DNA of 11,849 nt. Origin: an uncultured Clostridia bacterium. GTDB lineage: Bacteria > Bacillota > Clostridia > UBA1381 > UMGS1253. The DNA lies in assembly GCA_937892135.1 (NCBI GenBank), contig CALAUK010000198.1:1-11849 (forward strand), written 5' to 3'. Of the stretch, positions 1-5,713 are shown one piece after another (the stretch's first letter is position 1; every line of letters starts with the position of its first letter). A program made the translations under genes and the position numbers. The notes under the pieces were generated by a model, which searched no databases, was not told where the DNA came from, and saw only the letters and a list, made by a program, of their open reading frames with translations.

Positions 1-974
1 CAAATTCCGGACTGATAAAATTAAGAGAGGAAATCTCAAACTACTTAGACAGAAGATTCAATTTAAAATATAATGCGGCAGACCAGATTTTAGTATCTGT
101 CGGCGGAAGCGAGGCTATTGACCTTGCACTGCGTGCCATTATAAATCCCGGTGACGAGGTTTTAATTCCCGAACCGAGCTTTGTATGCTACAAGCCCGAC
201 ACAATTTTGGCAGGCGGCGTTCCCGTAACTTTAGAGACCTATCAGGAGGATAACTTCGCCTTAACTGCCGAAACTTTAAAAAAAGCAATTACTTCTAAGA
301 CAAAGGCTCTTATTCTGCCATTTCCCAATAACCCCACGGGCGGAATTATGACAAAGAAAAACTTAGAAGAAATTGCCGAGGTTCTAGAGAACACAAATAT
401 AGTAGTAATCTCAGATGAAATCTATGCAGAGCTTACATACTCTGAAAAGCACACATCTATTGCTGAGATTCCGTCTATGTATGAAAGAACTATTATAGTA
501 AGCGGTTTTTCAAAGGCATACGCTATGACGGGCTGGCGTTTGGGCTATGCAGTGGGCCATCCCGATATAATAAAGCAGATGACAAAAATACATCAGTATG
601 CCATAATGAGCGCTCCGACAACAAGCCAGTATGCAGCTATCGAAGCCTTGAAAAACGGCGATGACGACATTGAAAAAATGAAGCTTGAGTATAATATGCG
701 CAGGCGTTATATTGTAAAAGGTTTTAATGATATGGGTCTTGAGTGCTTCGAACCATTGGGTGCTTTTTATGTGTTCCCGTGCATTAAGAGCACTAACTTA
801 AGCTCAACTGAATTTTGTGAAAAGCTTTTGTATGACCAGAAGGTCGCGGTTGTTCCGGGAAATGCTTTTGGCGAAAGCGGCGAGGGCTTTGTAAGATGCT
901 CTTATGCATATTCAGTAGACAATATATCAGAGGCCTTAAACAGAATTGAAGCCTTTGTTAAAAAAATCAAATAA
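1..974 (+). CDS. PLP-dependent aminotransferase, class I/II (5' truncated by window edge)
   Basis: The reading frame is open from base 3, so the visible 323 residues lack roughly the first 60-70 of a typical 390-residue fold-type I aminotransferase. Seen: the substrate/cofactor motif PNNPTGG (about visible residues 108-114), ISDEIY with the PLP-ring aspartate (about 138), SGFSKAYAMTGWRLGY with the Schiff-base lysine (about 171) and phosphate-binding arginine, and GFVRCSYA near the end, whose arginine normally grips the substrate carboxylate. All catalytic landmarks are intact. The family transfers amino groups between amino acids and 2-oxo acids in the cytoplasm. The closest named relatives are AspB/PatA-type enzymes (aspartate, aromatic or N-acetyl-diaminopimelate aminotransferase); the substrate cannot be decided from sequence alone. 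The visible start codon at 207 is internal, because homology continues upstream of it. The gene converges with the dCMP deaminase gene and they share a terminator. Confidence 0.93.
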   Translation, partial: NSGLIKLREEISNYLDRRFNLKYNAADQILVSVGGSEAIDLALRAIINPGDEVLIPEPSFVCYKPDTILAGGVPVTLETYQEDNFALTAETLKKAITSKTKALILPFPNNPTGGIMTKKNLEEIAEVLENTNIVVISDEIYAELTYSEKHTSIAEIPSMYERTIIVSGFSKAYAMTGWRLGYAVGHPDIIKQMTKIHQYAIMSAPTTSQYAAIEALKNGDDDIEKMKLEYNMRRRYIVKGFNDMGLECFEPLGAFYVFPCIKSTNLSSTEFCEKLLYDQKVAVVPGNAFGESGEGFVRCSYAYSVDNISEALNRIEAFVKKIK

Positions 975-1003
975 AAAAGAAGCGGCTTGACCGCTTCTTT
1001 TTT
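973..1003. terminator. Bidirectional rho-independent terminator
   Basis: A perfect 13-bp stem (left arm 973-985, loop cttga 986-990, right arm 991-1003) has GC-rich inner pairs (GAAGCGG/CCGCTTC) and A6/T6 outer ends, so it works in both directions. It lies between the aminotransferase stop (972-974) and the dCMP deaminase stop (1002-1004, minus strand) and overlaps both stop codons. Confidence 0.92.
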
Positions 1004-1490
1004 AATATCCAAAAATTTCACTTAATGAATCGTCATCTAAAATCCAGTCCTCAACATTTATAACACGAAAATCCTCTTTTGTGTCTCTTACGACTACCTT
1101 AGCAATTCCCGCATTTATAATAAGCCTTTTACACATAGCACAAGAAGAAGTTCCCGGCATAATATCACCTGTTTTAGGGTCTATACAAGCCATATAAAGC
1201 GTTGCACCAATCATATCGCGTCTTGATGCGCTTATTATAGCATTAGCCTCGGAATGCACGCTTCTGCAAAGCTCATATCTTTCGCCTCTTGGGATATTTA
1301 ACTTTTCTCTCATACACATCATAAGGTCGCTGCAGTTTTTTCTGCCTCTTGGCGCACCTGCATAGCCTGTTGAAATTATTTCATCATTATTAACAATTAT
1401 ACTGCCGAATTTTCTTCTGAGGCACGTTCCTCTTTCTGCAACTGTCTGTGCAATATCAAGATAATAATTTGTCTTGTCCCTTCTTTCCAC
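1002..1490 (-). CDS. Deoxycytidylate (dCMP) deaminase, ComEB-type
   Basis: A 162-residue cytosolic zinc enzyme that deaminates dCMP to dUMP, feeding thymidylate synthesis. Seen: the catalytic motif HSEANAI with zinc ligand H79 and general acid/base E81, the second half of the zinc site SSCAMC (C117, C120), and the nucleotide-binding loop ISTGYAGAPRG (residues 39-49) typical of dCMP deaminases rather than free cytidine deaminases. Extra cysteines (C53, C59, C75) lie where some dCMP deaminases bind a structural zinc. The start is GTG, preceded by AGGGGG (1503-1498) with a 7-base spacer. It is the third gene of a minus-strand operon, 19 bases after the binding lipoprotein. No promoter was seen in that gap, so it depends on the upstream operon promoter. 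ComEB of Bacillus subtilis is the best-known homologue, but no competence genes adjoin it here. Confidence 0.93.
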   Translation of the reverse strand: MERRDKTNYYLDIAQTVAERGTCLRRKFGSIIVNNDEIISTGYAGAPRGRKNCSDLMMCMREKLNIPRGERYELCRSVHSEANAIISASRRDMIGATLYMACIDPKTGDIMPGTSSCAMCKRLIINAGIAKVVVRDTKEDFRVINVEDWILDDDSLSEIFGY

Positions 1491-1509
1491 AAAATAACCC
1501 CCTATATTT

Positions 1510-2307
1510 TTATCTTACAAGGCAATCGGATCTTCCAAACCACTTATTTGCCATATCTTCCATACTTTTATCATTAAAAAATTCTTCAAGCGCACTGTCA
1601 ACGGCCTTTTTTAGTCCCTCAGCCTCTTTGGGCATACAAATCGCATAAAGCTCTTCTTCGCCTATATCAAAAGATACTGTATCTTCAAGCCCGTTTAACA
1701 GAAAATACTTATATGTAAGACCGCTCATAACCACGCAGTCAACCATTTTGTCATCAAGAGCACCTAAAAGGTCAACATATTCCACGAATGTAACCAAAGA
1801 GTTTATCTTGTTTTTCTGACAAAACTTAATCGCCTCACCGCGATTTAAAGCTCCAGCCTTAAGGTTTTCTAAATCCTCTTTTTTGTATTCTTCTTTCGAT
1901 ACCATAACAAGCTTATCTTTTATGTAGTTTTCAGAATAAATAACATCTGCGTCCTCTACCGAAACGCTTCTGTCTAAAATAATGTCAGCCTTGTCATTTT
2001 TAAAAAACTCAGCCTTGTTATCTTCTGTAACGGGAACAAACTGAATTCTTAAATCGTTTCCGAAGATTTTTTCCTTAAGCTTTTCAGAAAGGTCTTTATC
2101 AAATCCCTGAACGCTAAAGTCTTCCGAAGCGAAGGTCATCGGCATCTGCCCGTCAAGCACAACGCCAACCCTGAAAACGCCCGATTGTTTAATTTTTTCA
2201 ATATACTTGTCCTGCACGCCGGGCGCATCTGGTGCTTGCTTTTGTCCGCACCCAAAAAACATAAAACTCATCACAAGAGCCATAAAAAAAGATATAATCC
2301 TTTTCAT
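1510..2307 (-). CDS. Solute-binding lipoprotein, family 3 (amino-acid ABC type), orphan
   Basis: 265 residues. The N-terminus is a lipoprotein signal: positive MKR, a hydrophobic stretch to residue 19, then FFGC with lipidated C20 (a non-ideal lipobox). Residues about 33-260 match the periplasmic binding protein family 3 fold: IKQSGVFRVGVVLDGQMPMTF, QGFDKDLSEKL, ADIILDRSVSVEDADVIYSENY, and a C-terminal AVDSALEEFF...MANKWFG. Two positions that usually fix an alpha-amino acid look changed: the arginine of the T-x-T-x-E-R motif is D119, and the aspartate of the 'vDAvvvD' strand is S195. The ligand may therefore not be an ordinary amino acid. The open frame extends upstream to 2451, but the ATG at 2307 is chosen because it starts the signal peptide and follows AAGGGG; the extra 48 codons overlap the regulator gene. 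It starts 1 base after that gene's stop, implying translational coupling. No permease or ATPase gene is nearby. Confidence 0.85.
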   Translation of the reverse strand: MKRIISFFMALVMSFMFFGCGQKQAPDAPGVQDKYIEKIKQSGVFRVGVVLDGQMPMTFASEDFSVQGFDKDLSEKLKEKIFGNDLRIQFVPVTEDNKAEFFKNDKADIILDRSVSVEDADVIYSENYIKDKLVMVSKEEYKKEDLENLKAGALNRGEAIKFCQKNKINSLVTFVEYVDLLGALDDKMVDCVVMSGLTYKYFLLNGLEDTVSFDIGEEELYAICMPKEAEGLKKAVDSALEEFFNDKSMEDMANKWFGRSDCLVR

Positions 2308-2308
2308 A

Positions 2309-2890
2309 TCATAAAGCCCCTTCTCTGTCAATAACAATAAGCTTTCCAATAATTGAAACCATACCATATCTTGCAGGGTAAACCGCATTTTCTGATATAA
2401 AGCAAGCCTCACCTGACTTATAGGTAAGCTTGACCACACAAAGCTCGTCATTAATTGCCCCTATATAATAGCCTTCGCCTGCGCCAAGCCCCGCCGTAAG
2501 CAAAAGTGAAAAAGTAGGGCTTATATCAATAACAGGCAAAATATCCGCCATATCGCGAAAATCACTAACAGGCATTTTTTCCTCAAAGGAAAGAATATCC
2601 CTGATATATTCCTCTCCGCACTTTTCGACACATTCCGAAAGCTTCTTTGTCTCTTTCGGGCCTTTTACTATTTCCTCCTGACCTAAAAGATACTCAACCG
2701 AAACTCCGAAAGTATGCGCAATTACAACTAAAATAGCATAGTCTGTTTCATAGTTTTGCTCGCCGTTCTCAAATGCGATATACTCTTCCACAAAAAGTCC
2801 TAAGTGCGCTGCCATTTTCTCTTCGGAAAATCCAAATTCTTTCCTGAGATTTTTAATTCTTTTTCTTAAATCAGACTGAATTACGCTCAT
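2309..2890 (-). CDS. XRE-family regulator with S24/LexA-like C-terminal region
   Basis: 193 residues, predicted cytoplasmic DNA-binding regulator. Residues about 7-70 form an HTH_3/XRE domain: LRKRIKNLRKEFGFSEEKMAAHLGL, then the family's hallmark ending VIAHTFGVSVEYLLG. Residues about 115-193 resemble the C-terminal half of S24 peptidase-like domains: G140-YYIGAINDELCVVK154 aligns by eye, without gaps, with the stretch of LexA ending in its catalytic lysine (TVK), followed by SENAVYP and IIGKLIVIDR. The serine half is poorly conserved: the best candidate is S124 in DISPTF, only 30 residues before K154 (about 37 in LexA/UmuD). The domain may thus be degenerate or used for sensing or dimerisation rather than self-cleavage. 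It is the first gene of the operon with the binding lipoprotein and dCMP deaminase, and probably autoregulates through the adjoining half-site cluster. Confidence 0.85.
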   Translation of the reverse strand: MSVIQSDLRKRIKNLRKEFGFSEEKMAAHLGLFVEEYIAFENGEQNYETDYAILVVIAHTFGVSVEYLLGQEEIVKGPKETKKLSECVEKCGEEYIRDILSFEEKMPVSDFRDMADILPVIDISPTFSLLLTAGLGAGEGYYIGAINDELCVVKLTYKSGEACFISENAVYPARYGMVSIIGKLIVIDREGAL

Positions 2891-2916
2891 TATATCTACC
2901 CCTTTTGCCTAATTTA

Positions 2917-2946
2917 ATAATACCATTTACCAACATCTGTTGTCAA
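2917..2946 (-). promoter_or_regulatory. Sigma-A promoter of the regulator-lipoprotein-deaminase operon
   Basis: Read on the minus strand: -35 TTGACA (2946-2941, perfect consensus), 18-base spacer, -10 TATTAT (2922-2917, five of six). It lies 27 bases before the regulator start at 2890. The -35 box sits within the symmetric CAACA/TGTTG cluster. Confidence 0.65.
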
Positions 2947-2961
2947 CATCTTTTTGTTGAC
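2931..2961. promoter_or_regulatory. Candidate operator between divergent promoters (CAACA/TGTTG half-sites)
   Basis: Four half-sites alternate in orientation: CAACA (2931-2935), TGTTG (2938-2942), CAACA (2944-2948) and TGTTG (2955-2959). They form two inverted repeats: CAACA-N2-TGTTG, and GTCAACA-N6-TGTTGAC (2942-2948 with 2955-2961). CAACATCT also recurs as a direct repeat (2931, 2944). Both facing -35 boxes lie inside. Part of the symmetry is unavoidable, because two facing TTGAC boxes are mutual reverse complements; the extra pair at 2931-2942 is not explained that way. The adjacent XRE regulator is the likely ligand (inference). Confidence 0.5.
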
Positions 2962-2985
2962 GAAAAAAAAGATATAGTGTATAAT
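2957..2985 (+). promoter_or_regulatory. Sigma-A promoter of the WG-repeat gene
   Basis: TTGACG (2957-2962), a 17-base spacer, then TATAAT (2980-2985): near-perfect consensus with ideal spacing. The spacer begins with an uninterrupted A8 run (2963-2970), whose length could alter spacing if it slips. The start codon is 34 bases downstream of the -10 box, after the ribosome binding site. Confidence 0.75.
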
Positions 2986-3019
2986 AATTACATAAACTGT
3001 TAAAAGGTGGTGGGGAAAT

Positions 3020-4111
3020 ATGGCAAAAAAATGCATAATTGTTCTGCTCATTTGCTTTTGTTCTTTTGCGCAGGTTTTCGCTTCCTCTTTGCCGCCTCTT
3101 AATATAGTCTCTTTGGAAAACAGCTCGGGTTGGGGCGCTAAATACGGGTTTGAAGATCAAAACGGAAAATTAAAAATTCCATGTGTTTATGATTATGCAG
3201 AAAACTTTTCAGAAGGCTTAGCCCTTGTTGTGAAAGGCAGAAAAGCATTTTTTATAAACACTCACGGACTTGAGGCTTTCAATTCAAAAACTTCTCCAAA
3301 GCAGTTTATATCAGGTTTTAAAGACTCTCGTGCAATTTTTTCATCAGACGGACTTTTTGGATACATAAACACAAAAGGCTATGTAGCTATCCCCTCAATT
3401 TATGAAGATGCACTAAGCTTTTCTGAGGGCAAAGCCCCTGTAAAGCTAAACGGAAAATACGGCTTTATAGACAAAAACGGAAAAACAGTTATTGATTTTA
3501 AATATGACCTTGCTTCGCCTTTTAAAGATGGCGTTGCAAGAATCAATATTGACGGAAAATATGGCTTTATAGACGAAAACGGAAACAATGTTACACCTGT
3601 CATATATGAAAGAGCGGCCTCTTTTTCAGAAGGGTTTTCTGCTGTAAGAATAGGCGGAAAATACGCCTTTATAGACAAATCAGGCTTCTTTTTAACGCCT
3701 CTTGTATATGACTGGGTATCGGATTTTGAAAACTCTATTGCAATTGTAAGCCGTGACGGGCTCTTTGGCTTTATAGACAATACGGGAGAAGAAATTGTTC
3801 CGACAGAATATGCTCATTTAGAGCGTCCTGTTGACGGATATATCATCTGCTCAGAAATTTACCGGGGAGCTGAGCTTTTCGGAGTCATGAATATAAATGA
3901 AAAAACCATACTCCCTTTTAGATATGACTCAATTACCTATCTTTCGGATGGTTTGTTTTTAGTCTGTGACGATGGTGACTTTGGCGTAATAACAAGCAAA
4001 AGAAGATATGTACTTCCTGCTAAGTATGACTCAATTATACAGGACGGAGATATACTTCTTGCCACACTAAAAGGAAAAACAACAAAGTTTAATATAAAAG
4101 ACTTAAAATAA
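3020..4111 (+). CDS. Secreted WG-repeat (beta-propeller-like) protein
   Basis: 363 residues. Residues 1-21 are a signal peptide (MAKK, hydrophobic core, VFA-SS cleavage site; no lipobox), so the product is exported. The rest is WG repeats (KWG/WG_beta_rep family), about nine units of about 34 residues of the form 'G.YGFIDknGk.vip..Yd.a..Fs.Gla.V...'. The best units carry YGFIDKNG, YGFIDENG, YAFIDKSG and FGFIDNTG; the outer ones are worn (AFFINTHG, FGVMNINE, FGVITSKR). The family has no known enzymatic activity and is thought to mediate binding; no function is assigned. The best copies start exactly 102 bases apart at the DNA level (GGAAAATA at 3452, 3554 and 3656). The ribosome binding site is AAAGGTGG (3003-3010) before ATG. 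It is divergent from the regulator-lipoprotein operon and may share its operator, so the two surface proteins may be co-regulated. Confidence 0.9.
   Translation: MAKKCIIVLLICFCSFAQVFASSLPPLNIVSLENSSGWGAKYGFEDQNGKLKIPCVYDYAENFSEGLALVVKGRKAFFINTHGLEAFNSKTSPKQFISGFKDSRAIFSSDGLFGYINTKGYVAIPSIYEDALSFSEGKAPVKLNGKYGFIDKNGKTVIDFKYDLASPFKDGVARINIDGKYGFIDENGNNVTPVIYERAASFSEGFSAVRIGGKYAFIDKSGFFLTPLVYDWVSDFENSIAIVSRDGLFGFIDNTGEEIVPTEYAHLERPVDGYIICSEIYRGAELFGVMNINEKTILPFRYDSITYLSDGLFLVCDDGDFGVITSKRRYVLPAKYDSIIQDGDILLATLKGKTTKFNIKDLK
3452..3664 (+). repeat. 102-bp tandem coding repeat in the WG-repeat gene
   Basis: GGAAAATA followed by CGGCTTTATAGAC or a near copy begins at 3452, 3554 and 3656, an exact 102-base (34-codon) period. 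The flanking DNA between these cores is more diverged, so the array looks like an old intragenic duplication under protein-level selection rather than a recent expansion. Confidence 0.7.
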
Positions 4112-4147
4112 AAACTGCAGCATTTTATTTGCCGCAGTCTTTATTTT
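4111..4147. terminator. Bidirectional terminator between WG-repeat gene and sugar transferase fusion
   Basis: ACTGC (4114-4118) pairs with GCAGT (4134-4138). After one A/C mismatch, GC (4120-4121) pairs with GC (4131-4132), leaving a 9-base AT loop. The plus strand continues with CTTTATTTTTAT, and the minus strand with a T-rich run from the complement of AAAATAAAAA. It is weaker than the other two hairpins but lies exactly between two convergent stop codons. Confidence 0.7.
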
Positions 4148-5379
4148 TATATGGTCTTCACCTCTAAAACCCTTGCCGGAACTCCAATATATGTCCCGGA
4201 AAGTTCTATATCCTTCACAACAGTTGCCCCTGCTCCTATCATACAATCAGAGCATACTTTCTTGTTATTAATTACAGTTGCCCCAGCGCCAACCCAAGTT
4301 CGCTTGCCCACTTCAACAGTTCCGCAAACCTTTGCTCCAACAGATATATGAGAAAAATCGTCAACGCTACAATCATGTTCAACAACACTGTTCGTATTAA
4401 GAATTACTCCTCTTCCAATCTTCGTGTTAGTGTTTACGACCGCTCCCGCCATTACAACGCTTCCGTTTCCTATTTCTGCCTCATTGGCTATAACGCTTTT
4501 GGGATGAATCAAGGAAACTACTTTAGCTCCACTTTCTTGCAAGCTTAGCTGAATTTTCTCTCGCACTCTGCTATTTCCTATTCCTACAATAAAATCACAA
4601 TCTCTTAAATACTTAACATAATCACAAACTTTTCCTATTGCAGAGGAGTTTTCATTGTCATCTAAAAAGTTAACCTCTTTATATCCGTTTAATTTCGCTA
4701 TATCATAAAGCACTCTTCCGTGTCCGCCACTGCCTATAATTATTAATTTTTCTTTTTGCTTTTTATCGTTGCCGTTATAAAAGCTATTTGTATCTTTCAT
4801 ATAAATTCCCTCTCTTTTTAAAACTGTTTTTATTGTTTTCACAACAATATACGCATCCAAGAAAAAACTCATGTTTTTTACATATTCCAAGTCGAGCTCA
4901 AAACGTTCTTCAAATGAAATTGCATTTCTCCCGCCAATCTGTGCCAATCCCGTAATGCCGGGTCTTACATTGTGGCGCATTCTTTGCTCGGGAGTATAAT
5001 AGCTTAAATAGTCTACCAGTAAAGGTCTAGGTCCTACCAAAGACATATCTCCCTTTAAAACATTTACTAAAGATACCAATTCATCCAGCGAAGTAGAACG
5101 GATAAACCGTCCGTAATTATTAAGTCTCACGGAATCAGGGAGCAGTTTCCCATCTTTATCCTTTCTATTATCCATTGTTCTGAATTTTATTAAATTAAAT
5201 ATTTTCTCTTTTCCTGTTTTCTTTTTGATTTTCCCGGGGCGTTCTTGAATAAAAAACGGATTCCCTTTCATTGCTATTGCACCGGCAACAGTAAGCAAAA
5301 TCAAAATAGGTAGCAATAAAAGTAATAAAACGAAAGACATAATAAAATCAAGCATTCGTTTGATAAAGCTCTTATACAT
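4147..5379 (-). CDS. Bifunctional phosphoglycosyl transferase (PglC-like) / sugar N-acetyltransferase (PglD-like) fusion
   Basis: 410 residues, two enzymes in one chain. Residues 1-195 are a monotopic phosphoglycosyl transferase (bacterial sugar transferase family): hydrophobic membrane hairpin about 11-37, KFRTMD (65-70), the catalytic dyad D99-E100 in STSLDEL, KGDMSLVGPRPL (109-120) and RPGITG (139-144). It should move a sugar-1-phosphate from a UDP-sugar to undecaprenyl phosphate. Residues about 211-405 are a NeuD/PglD-type acetyltransferase: Rossmann-like N-part with IIIGSGGHGRV (214-223), then left-handed beta-helix hexapeptides with the catalytic-type H335 in VVEHDC, ending GVPAR. PglD acetylates UDP-4-amino sugars in bacillosamine synthesis. 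The order matches Neisseria PglB. The frame opens at 5400, but AGGAG (5391-5387) with a 7-base spacer places the start at 5379. No other glycosylation gene adjoins, so the glycan is unknown. It is divergent from a small XRE regulator. Confidence 0.9.
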   Translation of the reverse strand: MYKSFIKRMLDFIMSFVLLLLLLPILILLTVAGAIAMKGNPFFIQERPGKIKKKTGKEKIFNLIKFRTMDNRKDKDGKLLPDSVRLNNYGRFIRSTSLDELVSLVNVLKGDMSLVGPRPLLVDYLSYYTPEQRMRHNVRPGITGLAQIGGRNAISFEERFELDLEYVKNMSFFLDAYIVVKTIKTVLKREGIYMKDTNSFYNGNDKKQKEKLIIIGSGGHGRVLYDIAKLNGYKEVNFLDDNENSSAIGKVCDYVKYLRDCDFIVGIGNSRVREKIQLSLQESGAKVVSLIHPKSVIANEAEIGNGSVVMAGAVVNTNTKIGRGVILNTNSVVEHDCSVDDFSHISVGAKVCGTVEVGKRTWVGAGATVINNKKVCSDCMIGAGATVVKDIELSGTYIGVPARVLEVKTI

Positions 5380-5391
5380 AAAATCTCTCCT
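5380..5391 (-). promoter_or_regulatory. Ribosome binding site fixing the fusion protein start
   Basis: On the minus strand AGGAGAGA, then TTTT, precedes ATG at 5379. This site lies inside the longer open frame starting at 5400. That upstream ATG has no purine-rich site, so the first seven codons of the long frame are rejected. Confidence 0.8.
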
Positions 5392-5405
5392 GTCAAACAT
5401 TTAAG

Positions 5406-5455
5406 AAATTATACCGTATTGGGATAATTTTATTATACCATTGTGGGATAATAAA
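5406..5455. promoter_or_regulatory. Two tandem palindromic operators, ATTATACC-N5-GGGATAAT
   Basis: The same 21-base palindrome occurs twice: 5408-5428 (spacer gtatt) and 5432-5452 (spacer attgt), with centres 24 bases apart. Each is symmetric at 7 of 8 arm positions. The symmetry extends outwards by different bases in each copy (AA/TT in the first, TTT/AAA in the second), which argues for dyad selection rather than simple duplication. They fill the space between the divergent fusion gene and the XRE gene. The right arms also hold TGGGATAAT, an extended -10-like element on the plus strand that could serve the XRE gene. The XRE protein from 5472 is the expected binder (inference). Confidence 0.65.
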
Positions 5456-5460
5456 GTCAA
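5432..5460 (-). promoter_or_regulatory. Sigma-A promoter of the PglC-PglD fusion gene
   Basis: Minus strand: -35 TTGACT (5460-5455), 17-base spacer, -10 TATAAT (5437-5432). Transcription would begin near 5425, inside palindrome 1, while palindrome 2 covers the spacer and -10. A repressor bound to either should block this promoter. Confidence 0.7.
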
Positions 5461-5471
5461 GAGGTGATTTT

Positions 5472-5678
5472 ATGCGCTTAAAAGAACTTAGAAAGGCAAA
5501 AGGAATTTCTCAACTCAAACTGGCAATGGAACTTAATACTAATCAAAACACTATCAGCAGGTACGAGACGGGAGAGCGAGAGCCGGGAATTTGTGAACTT
5601 ATTAAAATTGCAGATTTTTTTAACATTTCCATTGACTACTTGCTTGAAAGAACCGATAATCCCAAACTAAACAAATAA
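5472..5678 (+). CDS. Small XRE-family transcriptional regulator
   Basis: 68 residues, essentially one HTH_3 domain: LKELRKAKGISQLKLAMEL (helices 1-2), NQNTISRYETGEREP (recognition helix and the family's typical E.G.R.P turn), then ELIKIADFFNISIDYLLERTD. It resembles phage-repressor/SinR-type single-domain regulators and has no sensor domain. GAGGTG lies 5 bases before the ATG. It is divergent from the phosphoglycosyl transferase fusion with only 92 bases between the start codons; that gap holds twin palindromes, so autoregulation and repression of the fusion are likely (inference). The gene is monocistronic, ending in a strong terminator. Confidence 0.93.
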   Translation: MRLKELRKAKGISQLKLAMELNTNQNTISRYETGEREPGICELIKIADFFNISIDYLLERTDNPKLNK

Positions 5679-5712
5679 AAACTCAGGAGAATTTAATCTC
5701 CTGAGTTTTTTT
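5677..5712. terminator. Strong bidirectional terminator
   Basis: A perfect 14-bp stem: 5677-5690 (AAAAACTCAGGAGA) pairs with 5697-5710, with loop atttaa and T7 on the plus side and A5 on the other. It serves both the XRE gene and the convergent large hydrolase-like gene, whose stop codon begins at 5714. Confidence 0.93.
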
Positions 5713-5713
5713 A

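Noticed and set aside
2308..2451. Upstream extension of the binding lipoprotein frame by 48 codons
   Set aside because: It lies inside the regulator gene in another frame, lacks a ribosome binding site, and would bury the signal peptide that begins at 2307.
3400..3780. Minus-strand open frame opposite the WG-repeat gene
   Set aside because: Its repetitive protein mirrors the repeats of the plus-strand gene; no ribosome binding site or family match.
5380..5400. Seven-codon N-terminal extension (MFDRRDF) of the sugar transferase fusion
   Set aside because: Its codons contain the ribosome binding site AGGAG of the downstream ATG, and the family starts with the short basic segment before the membrane hairpin.
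5406..5455. Two 21-bp repeats as a minimal CRISPR array
   Set aside because: Only two units, no spacer-sized gap between them, dyad symmetry, and overlap with a promoter; an operator pair explains them better.
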